Below are positions 22,483-31,098 of a stretch of DNA of 64,000 bases, one piece after another (within the stretch, counting starts at the first letter, position 1; each line of letters starts with the position of its first letter). Source of the DNA: Streptomyces geranii (GTDB lineage Bacteria; Actinomycetota; Actinomycetes; Streptomycetales; Streptomycetaceae). The notes below the pieces were generated by a model. That model did not search any database. It was not told the origin of the DNA and was given only the letters and a program-made list of their open reading frames with translations. A program made the position numbers and the translations under genes. Location: contig NZ_PJME01000017.1 of the NCBI RefSeq assembly GCF_002954775.1, positions 111,549-175,548 of the forward strand, written 5' to 3'.

Positions 22483-24552
22483 ATGAGCGAGATGATCACC
22501 GCGGACCTGGTCGACCTCGACCTGTCCGCCCAGACCAAGGACGCGGCGGCCCGTGCCCTCGCCGAGCGCATGGTGGCGAAGGGGCGGGTGACCGACCTCG
22601 ACGGTTTCCTCGCCGACGTGGCCGCCCGTGAGGCGCAGATGCCGACCGGCCTCGACGGCGGCATCGGCATCCCGCACTGCCGTAGCGAACACGTGACCGA
22701 GCCGACGCTCGGCTTCGGGCGCAGCGCCGCCGGGATCGACTTCGGCGCGGCCGACGGCCCCGCCGACCTGATCTTCCTGATCGCGGCCCCGGCCGGCGCC
22801 GACGACGCCCATCTGACGATCCTGTCGTCGCTGGCCCGCCAGCTGATGAACGACGAGTTCACGGCCGCGCTGCGGGCGGTCGGCGATGCGGAGAGCGCCG
22901 CCGCGCTGATCCGCGGCGACGCGGCCCCGGCCGCCAGTACCGAAGACTCCGCGGCGGTTTCGGCGGCGGCCTCCGCCGAAACCGTCGCGGGCACCAGCAC
23001 CAGCACCAGCACCAGCGGCAGCGGCAGCGACGGGGACGGTGACGCGGCTGCGGCTGCGCGTCCGTTCCGGATCGTCGCCGTCACCTCCTGTCCGACCGGC
23101 ATCGCCCACACGTACATGGCCGCCGAGGCACTGGAGAACGCGGGCCGCGAGGCGGGCGTCGAACTCGTCGTCGAGCCGCAGGGCTCCGCCGGCTTCACCC
23201 GCCTCGACCCGGCCGTCATCGCCGCCGCGGACGGCGTGATCTTCGCCCACGACGTCCCCGTACGGGAGAAGGAACGCTTCGCCGGCAAGCCCACCGTCGA
23301 CGTCGGCGTCAAGGCCGGTATCAACAAGCCCGCCCAGCTCATCGCCGACGTACGCGGCAAGGCCGAGCGCGGCGAGAGCAGCGCGCCCGCCACCGGCGGC
23401 GGTACGCCCGTCGAGCGGGCCGGCGACTCCGGCGACAACTACGGCACCAAGCTGCGCAAGTGGCTGATGACCGGCGTCAGTTACATGGTCCCGTTCGTCG
23501 CCGCGGGCGGTCTGCTGCTCGCCCTCGGCTTCGCGATCGGCGGCTGGGAGATCAACAAGGCGCCCTCGGTCATGGAGCACTTCTCCTGGACCCAGGTCGA
23601 CAGCTGGGGCGCGCTGCTCTTCCAGATCGGCGGCGTCGCCTTCGGGTTCCTGATCCCCGTCCTGGCCGGTTACATCGCCTACGGCATGGCCGACCGCCCC
23701 GGTCTCGTCCCCGGCTTCGTCGGCGGCATGATCGCCTCGAACATCGCGGCCGGCTTCCTCGGCGGCCTGGTCGCCGGTCTGCTGGCCGGTGGCATCGTCC
23801 TCGCGATCCAGAAGGTCAGGATCCCGCCGGTGCTGCGCGGCATCATGCCGGTCGTGGTGATCCCGCTGATCTCCTCGCTGATCGTCGGCTTCCTGATGTT
23901 CGTCGTCGTCGGCAAGCCCATCGCCGAGGCCCAGAAGGGCATGACGGACTGGCTGGCCGGCCTCTCCGGCACCAACGCCATCCTGCTCGGCGTGCTGCTC
24001 GGCCTGATGATGTGCTTCGACCTCGGCGGCCCGGTCAACAAGGTCGCGTACGCCTTCGCCACGGCCGGTATCGCCATCGCGGACCCCAGCGACTCCGCGA
24101 TGAAGGTCATGGCCGCGGTGATGGCCGCCGGTATGGTCCCGCCGCTGGGCATGGCGCTGGCCACCGTCGTCCGCAGGAAGCTCTTCACCCCGGCCGAGCA
24201 GGAGAACGGCAAGGCCGCCTGGGTCCTGGGCGCCTCCTTCATCTCCGAGGGCGCCATCCCGTTCGCGGCGGCCGACCCGCTGCGCGTCATCCCGGCCTCG
24301 ATGGCGGGCGGCGCGGTCACCGGCGCCCTGTCGATGGCCTTCGGCGCGACCCTGCGCGCCCCGCACGGCGGCATCTTCGTGGTCCCGCTGATCGGCAGCC
24401 CGTTCCTCTACCTGATCGCCATCGCGGCCGGCACCTGCGTCACGGCGGGCCTGGTCATCGTCCTCAAGAGCATGCGCAAGCAGGCCCCGGCCGCCGGCTC
24501 GCCGGAGGGCGCCGTGCGGGCGGTCGAGAAGAAGGAGCCGGTGGCGGCGTAA
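22483..24552 (+). CDS. fruA: PTS fructose transporter, fused EIIA-EIIB-EIIC
   Basis: The 689-residue protein carries all three fructose-specific PTS domains. EIIA is residues 1-145, with phospho-histidine H65 in GIGIPHCRS. A Ser/Thr/Gly/Ala linker follows (147-192). EIIB is 194-290, with active Cys203 in VTSCPTGIAHTYMAAEA. EIIC is about 325-665, with many membrane segments and the GGPVNKVAYAF and SEGAIPFAAADP signatures. It imports fructose and phosphorylates it to fructose 1-phosphate for FruK. AAGGAG precedes ATG 22483. A 10-bp hairpin terminates the unit. Confidence 0.95.
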   Translation: MSEMITADLVDLDLSAQTKDAAARALAERMVAKGRVTDLDGFLADVAAREAQMPTGLDGGIGIPHCRSEHVTEPTLGFGRSAAGIDFGAADGPADLIFLIAAPAGADDAHLTILSSLARQLMNDEFTAALRAVGDAESAAALIRGDAAPAASTEDSAAVSAAASAETVAGTSTSTSTSGSGSDGDGDAAAAARPFRIVAVTSCPTGIAHTYMAAEALENAGREAGVELVVEPQGSAGFTRLDPAVIAAADGVIFAHDVPVREKERFAGKPTVDVGVKAGINKPAQLIADVRGKAERGESSAPATGGGTPVERAGDSGDNYGTKLRKWLMTGVSYMVPFVAAGGLLLALGFAIGGWEINKAPSVMEHFSWTQVDSWGALLFQIGGVAFGFLIPVLAGYIAYGMADRPGLVPGFVGGMIASNIAAGFLGGLVAGLLAGGIVLAIQKVRIPPVLRGIMPVVVIPLISSLIVGFLMFVVVGKPIAEAQKGMTDWLAGLSGTNAILLGVLLGLMMCFDLGGPVNKVAYAFATAGIAIADPSDSAMKVMAAVMAAGMVPPLGMALATVVRRKLFTPAEQENGKAAWVLGASFISEGAIPFAAADPLRVIPASMAGGAVTGALSMAFGATLRAPHGGIFVVPLIGSPFLYLIAIAAGTCVTAGLVIVLKSMRKQAPAAGSPEGAVRAVEKKEPVAA

Positions 24553-24588
24553 CTCCGGCCCGGATCGGGCGAGTTCACCGAACAGCAT

Positions 24589-24623
24589 GGAGGCCGCCAC
24601 GGCCAAGCGCCGCGGCGGCCTCC
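24589..24623 (+). terminator. Terminator of the fru operon
   Basis: GGAGGCCGCC (24589-24598) pairs perfectly with GGCGGCCTCC (24614-24623), 37 bases after the fruA stop. Confidence 0.75.
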
Positions 24624-24628
24624 CGCAC

Positions 24629-24675
24629 GTCTACAACCGAACGTCTACAACCGAACGTCTACATCCGAACGTCTA
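24629..24675. repeat. 14-bp tandem repeat carrying the stop of the DUF6227-type gene
   Basis: Three full copies of GTCTACAACCGAAC (the third with one change) and a partial fourth run from 24629 into the stop codon of the minus-strand gene. On that strand each unit holds a TAG, at 24673, 24659, 24645 and 24631, covering all three frames. Confidence 0.95.
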
Positions 24676-25416
24676 CGCCCGAGCCGCCCGCCGCTCCATC
24701 GCGTCTCGCGCCCCGTCCTCTGTCGGATACACCTCGCACATGTGCCGCCCGTCGGGCGTAGCCGTGTGCTCGACCTCCCAGAGGGAGATCTCCTCGCCGC
24801 CGGGCAGCAGGAACGCGTGCTCGTAGAGCGAGAAACCGAGGCCCGCCCGTCCCGCCCGGCACGGCCGCCCGAACGCCTGCGTGATCTGGTGCGCGAACGC
24901 CCCGCGCAGCAACTCCGCCGTGTCCGAACCCGGCCGGTCCGCGTTCTCCGCCCGGCGCAATAAGCGGCGCGCGTGATCCGCCGAGTCGTCGGGAACGTAC
25001 ACATGCCGGGGCTGCACCACCGGCGTGAGCTGCACCGTCACCGGCAGCTCGAAGTCCGGGTCGTCCGCGGGCAACGGGAGCCTGGCCGTGGCGGCACGCA
25101 GCTCCTCCTCGTCGACGTACACCTCGTGCTGCGCGCCCGCCCCCGGCGCCGTGTTGTGCACCAACTCCCAGAGGGTGAGCGCCGAACCGTCGGCGAGCAG
25201 CCAGGTGTGCCGGTACGTCTCGCGGTGCAGCCCCGCGCTGTGGTGCGCCGAGTGCAGCGAACTGTCGTGCGCCAGCGCGCAGTCGAGCCGCCGTATCGCC
25301 TCGTCGGGCAACTCGAAGGAGTTCAGCGCACGACCCAGGAGCCGCTCGAGATGCTCCTCCGGAGACTCGGGCGACTCGGGTGGTTCGTACGCTGTCGTCT
25401 CGTACGGAACGCTCAA
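24673..25416 (-). CDS. DUF6227-type conserved Streptomyces protein
   Basis: The 247-residue protein starts at a TTG (25416), supported by GGGAGA just upstream. The body has two similar halves: RETYRHTWLLADGSALTLWE-LVHNT near residues 67-90 and YEHAFLLPGGEEISLWEVEHT near 200-220. It therefore looks like an internal duplication of a fold that includes 'hydrophobic-LxDGxxLxLWExxH'. The N-terminal EEHLERLLGRALNSFELPDE is typical of the family as I remember it. No signal peptide or membrane segment is visible and the function is unknown. It converges on fruA. Confidence 0.75.
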   Translation of the reverse strand: MSVPYETTAYEPPESPESPEEHLERLLGRALNSFELPDEAIRRLDCALAHDSSLHSAHHSAGLHRETYRHTWLLADGSALTLWELVHNTAPGAGAQHEVYVDEEELRAATARLPLPADDPDFELPVTVQLTPVVQPRHVYVPDDSADHARRLLRRAENADRPGSDTAELLRGAFAHQITQAFGRPCRAGRAGLGFSLYEHAFLLPGGEEISLWEVEHTATPDGRHMCEVYPTEDGARDAMERRAARA

Positions 25417-25617
25417 GGCTTCTCCCGGCGTTGCTGCATGTCACCTTGTGGGTGCATACCGTAGCCCCTCGGTCGGACATCATGTCCGGGAACCGAGAAA
25501 ACATATGCCAGAGAGACGTCGGGGACGCGCGAAAAGTTCCCGCACGACCCCGAATGCCGTCAATGATCCGTCAAGACACCCTGATCAGAAGCTACTTAGG
25601 GCGGCCTTGGCAGGGCC

Positions 25618-26850
25618 TCAGGAAGCGGCCCCCGCCGTCCACTCGCTCCACGGCAGATTCCAGCCGTTGAGACCGTTGTCCGGCGCGACCTGCTTGTCGG
25701 CCGAGTTCTTCACGATGACGACGTCACCGATCATCGAGCTGTCGAAGAACCACTTCGCGGGCGTGTCCCCGTTCGCCCCCTGCACGTCCTGCAGCCCCAC
25801 ACATCCGTGACTGGTACCCGTACGCCCGAACGGCGGATTGCCCTTGTTGTACCAGTAGTTGCCGTGGATGAAGGTCCCCGAGGTCGTCAGCCGCATCGCG
25901 TGCGGTACGTCCGGGATGTCGTACGCGTTGGCCAGATCGACCGTACGGCTGTCCATCCGCGTCTCCTTCAGCTTCTCGGAGATCACCATCTGCCCGTTGT
26001 AGGTGGTGAACTCCGGGCTGCCGGCGGAGATCGGGACGCTCTTGAGGGTCTGCCCGTCCCGTACGACCGTCATGGTCTGCGTGTTGACGTCGACCGTCGA
26101 CACCTGCGAGCGCCCGATCGTGAAGCTGACGGTCTTCTTCTGCACCCCGACCACGCCGTTGGCGCCCTCGACCCCGTCCAGGTCGATCTTCATCGTGACC
26201 TTGGAACCGGCCTTCCAGTACTCCTCGGGCCGGAAGTCGAGCCGCTGCGCCCCGAACCAGTGCCCGACGACCTGCTGCCCGCTGCTCGACGTGACGGTGA
26301 TGTGCGACCGCACGGCGGCCTGATCGCTGATCGCCTTGTCGAACGTGAACGACACCGGCATCCCCACCCCGACCGTCGTCCCGTCGTCCGGCGTGTACGT
26401 CCCGATGAAACTGTTCGCCTTGGTGACCGTCGTGAAGGTCGAGTCGGCGCTCCCGACCCGCCCGTCGCCGTCCTTCGCGGACGCCGATATTCGATACCGC
26501 GTCCCCCGCTCCAACTGCTCGGCGGGCTGCCAGCTCCGCCCGTCCGCGGCTATCGCCCCCGCGACGGCGGCCCCGGTCCCCGCGACGGTCATCTTCACCC
26601 CGGTCAGCGTGCCCCCGGTGACCTTCACCCCGGTCGTGTTGATCGACGCGCCCGCCGACCCGTCCTTCGCGGAGATGACGATCCGGGCGCCGGAAGTGGC
26701 GACGGAGCCGCTGTCCTTCTTGCCGCCACCCCCCTTCCCGTCACTGTCACTCCCACTGCCACCGGCACACGCGGTGAGGGCGAACGCACCGACCATCAGG
26801 ACGGCACAGGCCCCCAGTGCGCGCCGAGCTGTCGTGTCCGGCGTTGTCAC
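25618..26850 (-). CDS. L,D-transpeptidase lipoprotein with Ig-like domains
   Basis: GTG 26850 is chosen because GGAGCAGCCC precedes it and a lipoprotein signal follows at once: VLMVGAFALTAC with lipid-accepting Cys28. Two bacterial Ig-like modules follow (about 60-250). The YkuD transpeptidase domain is at the C-terminus, with HGNYWYNKGNPPFG and the active SHGCVGL (H348, C350), then the family's tryptophan-rich tail. It should form 3-3 cross-links in peptidoglycan on the outer face of the membrane. Total length 410 residues is normal for actinobacterial Ldt proteins. The 178-bp gap upstream carries its promoter. Confidence 0.93.
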   Translation of the reverse strand: MTTPDTTARRALGACAVLMVGAFALTACAGGSGSDSDGKGGGGKKDSGSVATSGARIVISAKDGSAGASINTTGVKVTGGTLTGVKMTVAGTGAAVAGAIAADGRSWQPAEQLERGTRYRISASAKDGDGRVGSADSTFTTVTKANSFIGTYTPDDGTTVGVGMPVSFTFDKAISDQAAVRSHITVTSSSGQQVVGHWFGAQRLDFRPEEYWKAGSKVTMKIDLDGVEGANGVVGVQKKTVSFTIGRSQVSTVDVNTQTMTVVRDGQTLKSVPISAGSPEFTTYNGQMVISEKLKETRMDSRTVDLANAYDIPDVPHAMRLTTSGTFIHGNYWYNKGNPPFGRTGTSHGCVGLQDVQGANGDTPAKWFFDSSMIGDVVIVKNSADKQVAPDNGLNGWNLPWSEWTAGAAS

Positions 26851-27028
26851 GGGCTGCTCCAGGTTTGTGTGATCCGGGGTTTCCGGGCTGCTTCGGGTGA
26901 TCCGCTCCACTTGCGTGAAGAAAGAGGGACACACCACACACCCAGGTTCCCGACGACCTCCTTCGCATCCATCCGGTGACAGAACCGGGACAATCACCTC
27001 GACTCCGTTGCCCCCGGCAGGGCAACCT

Positions 27029-28081
27029 TTACCGGCGACGCCCGTACAACTCCTCGTACGACGGCCAGCACCCGCCCTTCCCGTTCCCGTTCTCGTTCCC
27101 CGTCACCGACCCCGCCGCCCGTACCGCCCGCACGATCGCCCGTGTCACCAGGTCCGCGCCCGCCTCCAGGATCTCGTTCAGGGCGAGGGGGTCCTCCTCG
27201 GCCAGGCGCCGTGTTCCCGTCGACAGGGCGAACACCGTGTCCCCGTCGGTGAGCAGGTGCACCGGGCGTACGGCGCGGGCGATGCCGTCGTGGGCCGTGC
27301 CGGCGACCTTCTGGGCCTGGGCCTTCGACAGTGCCGCGTCGGTGGCCACCACCGCGAGGGTCGTGTTCAGCGGGGGGAGGGGGGACTGGGCCGCGACCTC
27401 GGCCAGTCGGCGCTGGGCCGCCCTGTGCACATCGTCCGCCGGGTAGCCGACCCGCCGCCCCTCGAACAACTCCCCGTACAACAGGCCCGTTTCCGGATCC
27501 ACCGAGTACCCCGCCGCGTTGGCCACCACCAGCGCCGCCACCGTGATCCCCGACCCGAGCACCGTGCTCGCGGTGCCCACGCCGCCCTTGAGGAACCCGA
27601 TCACCGCCCCTGTACCGGCGCCCACGCACCCCTCCCGCACGGCCGCGCCCGGTTCGCTCGCCGCGGCTGCCTCGACCGCCGCCCGACCCGTGGCCGCGTC
27701 CGGCCGGGCCCGGAAGTCGCCACCCCGGCCCAGGTCGAAGACACACGCCGCCGGGACCACCGGCACGACGTGCCCGGCGTCCGGCCCGACCCGTACCCCG
27801 CGCCGCTGCTCCTCCAGCCAGGCCATCACCCCCGACGCCGCGTCCAGCCCGTACGCGCTGCCGCCCGTCAGCACCACCGCCTCGACCCCGCGTACGACGT
27901 TGCGCGGATCCAGGGCGTCGGTCTCCTTCGTGCCGGGCCCGCCGCCCCGCACGTCCACGGCCGCCACGGCCCCGCCCTCCGGCGCGAGCACGACCGTCGT
28001 GCCGGTGAGCCAACCGTCGCCGATACGGGTCGCATGCCCCACCCGCAGGCCGGCGACATCTGTCAGAGCGTCAACTGTCAT
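27029..28081 (-). CDS. P1 (DmpA/L-aminopeptidase type) self-processing peptidase
   Basis: The 350-residue protein starts at ATG 28081, overlaid by GGGGGG. It matches the DmpA/ornithine acetyltransferase-fold peptidases: DVAGLRVGHAT at the N-terminus, TGTTVVLAPEGG, VRGGGPGTKETDAL, LTGGSAYGLDAASGVM and GAGTGAVIGFLKGGVG. The autocleavage site is N239-T240 in PPLNTTLAVVATDAAL, which frees the nucleophile. Members hydrolyse N-terminal residues or beta-peptides. It is transcribed toward the L,D-transpeptidase gene with a 178-bp gap and is probably independent. Confidence 0.9.
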   Translation of the reverse strand: MTVDALTDVAGLRVGHATRIGDGWLTGTTVVLAPEGGAVAAVDVRGGGPGTKETDALDPRNVVRGVEAVVLTGGSAYGLDAASGVMAWLEEQRRGVRVGPDAGHVVPVVPAACVFDLGRGGDFRARPDAATGRAAVEAAAASEPGAAVREGCVGAGTGAVIGFLKGGVGTASTVLGSGITVAALVVANAAGYSVDPETGLLYGELFEGRRVGYPADDVHRAAQRRLAEVAAQSPLPPLNTTLAVVATDAALSKAQAQKVAGTAHDGIARAVRPVHLLTDGDTVFALSTGTRRLAEEDPLALNEILEAGADLVTRAIVRAVRAAGSVTGNENGNGKGGCWPSYEELYGRRR

Positions 28082-28164
28082 GCCCCCCAGTCTTGTCCAG
28101 CCACCCTCCCCCCTGCCCCTTCCGCCCCCTCCGGCGCGCTCTCCGCCTTCTCCACCCGCCCCGC

Positions 28165-29436
28165 CTACGGCGCCTGCGCCGCTCCCGTCTCCTCCGCCCG
28201 GCGCTCCCCGGCCGCCGTCCGCGCCGTCAGCGTCACCCCGGTCGCCACCGCGAGCGCCGACACGAGGCCCGCCGCGAGCACCGCCCAGTCGCCCAGGAAC
28301 GTGCACACGATCACCAGCAACGCCGTGCTCGGCAGCACCAGCTGCTGTGCCGTGCCCACCTTGAAGTACCGCGAGTGCAGCGCCCACACGGTGATCAGGT
28401 ACAGCGCCGTCGGCAGGGTCACGGCAGCCGACGCGGACAGTGTCGAGATGTGCGCCTTGCCGACTCCCTGCTCGACCGCCACCTCCAGGCCCGCCCCGAT
28501 CGCCGCCACCGACGCGAAGATCACGTAGTGGCCGTAACCCCACAGGAACGACTGCCTGTTGGAACGCAGATGCCCGTGGATGGGGACGGCGAAGTAGATC
28601 CACCAGGCCGAGAACACGATCAGCAGCCCGCCCGCCGCGATCGGCAGCACCTCGCCCAGCGCGTCGTTCTCCGCCACCCCCGACTTCACGGCCACCGTCG
28701 CCGCCGCGATCGCCTCGCCCAGCACGATGATGGTGAACAGCCCGTACCGCTCGGAGATGTGGTGCGGATGCCAGGACGTCGCGAAGCTCCGCTCCGCGTA
28801 CAGCGGGACCGCCAGTTCGGCGATCACCATCACCAGGAACACCCACGCCCGGGCCGGCTCCGGCAGGACCACCAGCCCCAGCCAGCCCACCAGGCACAGC
28901 AGCACACCACCGGCGTACCGAAGCGCCATCGTCCGCTCGGCCCCGGTGGCCGAACGGGCCGCCCGCAGCCACTGCGCGGCCATCGGCAGCCGCATGATCA
29001 GATAGCCGAGCCAGACGATCACGAAGTCGTGGTCGTCGAAGGCCCGTGAGACCCCGGCCGCCAGTACCAGGACACCGGCGATCTGGACCAGCGTGACGAT
29101 CCGGTACAGCACGTCGTCGTTGTCGTACGCCGAGGCGAACCAGGTGAAGTTCATCCAGGCCCACCAGATGGAGAAGAACACCATCGCGTAGTTGAGGATG
29201 CCCTCGCCCGCGTGCCCCTCCGCGACCGCGTGCACCAGCTGGACGCCCACCTGGGCGACCGCCACCACGAAACAGAGGTCGAAGAAGAGCTCCAGCGGCG
29301 AGGCCACCCGGTGCGACTCGCCACGTCCGCGCGCGGTCAGCTTGCGCAGCGGGGCGTCGCGGCCGGCACCGGCCGAGGCGCTGGATACGCCGGTCACATC
29401 GGGCACGTCGGACGCGGGCGAGGAACTGGACGTCAT
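28165..29436 (-). CDS. Low-temperature requirement A (LtrA) family membrane protein
   Basis: The 423-residue protein starts at ATG 29436. The hallmark motifs are PLELFFDLCFVVAVAQVG at the first membrane helix, FFSIWWAWMNFTWFASAYD-NDD and HHISERYGLFTIIVLGEAI. About 12 membrane segments can be counted. The family was named in Listeria for growth at low temperature, and its molecular activity is not known. It lies 83 bp upstream of the P1 peptidase on the same strand. Confidence 0.88.
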   Translation of the reverse strand: MTSSSSPASDVPDVTGVSSASAGAGRDAPLRKLTARGRGESHRVASPLELFFDLCFVVAVAQVGVQLVHAVAEGHAGEGILNYAMVFFSIWWAWMNFTWFASAYDNDDVLYRIVTLVQIAGVLVLAAGVSRAFDDHDFVIVWLGYLIMRLPMAAQWLRAARSATGAERTMALRYAGGVLLCLVGWLGLVVLPEPARAWVFLVMVIAELAVPLYAERSFATSWHPHHISERYGLFTIIVLGEAIAAATVAVKSGVAENDALGEVLPIAAGGLLIVFSAWWIYFAVPIHGHLRSNRQSFLWGYGHYVIFASVAAIGAGLEVAVEQGVGKAHISTLSASAAVTLPTALYLITVWALHSRYFKVGTAQQLVLPSTALLVIVCTFLGDWAVLAAGLVSALAVATGVTLTARTAAGERRAEETGAAQAP

Positions 29437-29561
29437 ACGCACCAGCACAGCAGATGAGCCCAGCGTGCGCAGGCCGAAGGGCGGCGCCGGAGCGTGATCG
29501 TGATCCGGCGGGCGCCCCACGGCCCGGACGGGCCCCGCCGGGCGGGCCGTACCCTGGAGCC

Positions 29562-29750
29562 ATGAGCAGCCCCGCCGCCCCCGAACCGAGCGCCCCCAAG
29601 CCCGTGCTGATCTTCGACGACCCGCTGGACCAGCAGTCGTCGGACGACACGGACCGGGGATGGGGCGAGCGCCCGGCCGACAGCGGCGGCGGCGACAGCG
29701 CGGCCGACCTGAAGCGCTTCCTCGACGAGAAGCCGCCCCACCACATCTGA
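29562..29750 (+). CDS. Small acidic conserved-type protein
   Basis: A 62-residue product from ATG 29562, with GGAG four bases upstream. It is Pro/Ser/Asp-rich, with VLIFDDPLDQQSSDDTDRGW in the centre and DLKRFLDEKPPHHI at the end. No cysteine, membrane segment or known domain is seen. Third-codon bias is coding-like. It sits alone between the divergent LtrA gene and the convergent mscL. I believe similar small proteins occur at this place in other Streptomyces but cannot assign a role. Confidence 0.7.
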   Translation: MSSPAAPEPSAPKPVLIFDDPLDQQSSDDTDRGWGERPADSGGGDSAADLKRFLDEKPPHHI

Positions 29751-29778
29751 ACCGCGCCGAACCACCTGGCTGGGGCTC

Positions 29779-30249
29779 CTACCTCCCGTCGTGCCCGGAG
29801 CCCCGCTGGGCCACCAGGGCGTCGCGGATCTCCTTGAGGACCTCCAGCTCGCTCACCTCGATGACCTCCTGAGCGCCCTCCTTCGCCTTCTGGCGGGCGG
29901 TCTGCCGGGCCAGGTACTTCGACATCGGCAGGACCATCAGGAAGTAGACGACGGCCGCGGTGATCACGAAGCTGAGCGTGGCGCCCAGGACCGCGCCCCA
30001 CATGATCGTGATGCCGGTCGCGGCGTCCCCGGTGCCGGTGCAGGGGCCCTTGAGGCAGGAGCTGTAGCTGTCGAGGTTCTTCGTCCCGAACGCTCCCACC
30101 AACGGGTTGATGACGCCCTTCACCACCGAGTTCACGATGTTGGTGAACGCGGCGCCGATGACCACCGCGACCGCCAGATCCACGACGTTGCCGCGGGTCA
30201 GGAAGGCTTTGAAGCCGTCCAAGACGCTCGGTTTCTTCTTCTCGCTCAC
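29779..30249 (-). CDS. mscL: Large-conductance mechanosensitive channel
   Basis: The 156-residue protein begins at GTG 30249, because AGGAGAGG lies seven bases upstream; the ATG at 30267 has no such site. The MscL signature is FLTRGNVVDLAVAVVIGAAF in TM1 and the VVGAxFTxIV-type pore lining. The periplasmic loop holds two cysteines (SCLKGPCTG), which may pair. TM2 (LSFVITAAVVYFLMVLPMS) and a charged cytoplasmic helix follow. It opens under membrane tension to release solutes in hypo-osmotic shock. Its 3' end faces the 62-residue gene with only 28 bp between stops. Confidence 0.95.
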   Translation of the reverse strand: MSEKKKPSVLDGFKAFLTRGNVVDLAVAVVIGAAFTNIVNSVVKGVINPLVGAFGTKNLDSYSSCLKGPCTGTGDAATGITIMWGAVLGATLSFVITAAVVYFLMVLPMSKYLARQTARQKAKEGAQEVIEVSELEVLKEIRDALVAQRGSGHDGR

Positions 30250-30387
30250 CGCGGGGCCTCTCCTCATGCACGCAAATGGTGGAACAAGCAGTTCCGCAAC
30301 CTACGTCAACCTGTGGCAGCCGTGTCCAATTGGGTAGCTCCAACGAGGGACTTGACACCAGACGGTTCGAGAGAAGCATGCGACGGC

Positions 30388-30954
30388 TCACCACACCGTC
30401 ACCGCCAACCGCGCCGTCGCCCCCGCGCCCGCCAGCCTGGACGCCGTCGTGCGCGGCACCGACAGCACGACCAGCGCCCCGCCCTCGGCCACGCTCTCCC
30501 CGGCCGCCGGCGCCCGCGGCACCTCCGTCACCCGGACCCGGTGCGCGACCACCCGGGCGTCCGTGCCCGTCGGCGACTCCTCGGCCGCGATGACGTCGAC
30601 CCGGTCACCGGGCCGCAGCAGCCGGACCGTCGCCGCGTCGGCGATCCGCACCGGCGCCGTCACCATCTCGACCGCGCGCCGCTCCCGCACCGGCTCGGCC
30701 ACCGGATGACCCCGGACGTGTCCGGCATCGGGCGGCGGACCCGACGCCTCGCGCGGACCGGCCGCCACGATCGCCGCCGCCGTGACGGCGAGCCCGAGGG
30801 CCAGCGCCCGCCGCCGGCTCCGGACCAGCCGCCTCAACTGACCGCGCCCGCCGCGCACCCGCACAGGGGCGAAGTGCGGCACCTCGCAGGGCGGGGGGAC
30901 GAGCGGAACGGAACGCACGGAATGCGCGGGCTGCGGGGGACGTACGGGAGCCAT
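30388..30954 (-). CDS. SAF-domain (CpaB/RcpC-like) membrane protein
   Basis: The 188-residue protein from ATG 30954 has an Arg-rich cytoplasmic segment, one membrane anchor (ALALGLAVTAAAIVAAG) and then a SAF-like domain. The domain reads VTAPVRIADAATVRLLRPGD-RVDVIAA, with RVVAHRVRVTEVP later. SAF domains of this kind occur in pilus-assembly protein CpaB/RcpC. No other pilus gene lies in this window, so a Tad-pilus role is not supported. A GTG at 30996 is an alternative start without a ribosome-binding site. Confidence 0.75.
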   Translation of the reverse strand: MAPVRPPQPAHSVRSVPLVPPPCEVPHFAPVRVRGGRGQLRRLVRSRRRALALGLAVTAAAIVAAGPREASGPPPDAGHVRGHPVAEPVRERRAVEMVTAPVRIADAATVRLLRPGDRVDVIAAEESPTGTDARVVAHRVRVTEVPRAPAAGESVAEGGALVVLSVPRTTASRLAGAGATARLAVTVW

Positions 30955-31098
30955 GGGGACCACCACCTGTGTCGAGGGATCTGCTTGCGCCCCCACGATG
31001 AGGCTTTTCGGCGAATCCCGCCGAGCCCTGTGTGTTACTCACCGGTTGTGGACAACTCGCTCACCCGAACGGGAAGTTCCGCCCCCACCAGCCCTGTT

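Noticed and set aside
21911..22486. 191-residue frame between fruK and fruA
   Set aside because: Arg/Pro/Ala-rich translation over a direct repeat, no motif, and weak third-position bias; treated as non-coding.
30388..30954. Tad/Flp pilus locus suggested by the SAF/CpaB-like protein
   Set aside because: No CpaA, CpaE, CpaF or TadB/C-type genes lie around it.
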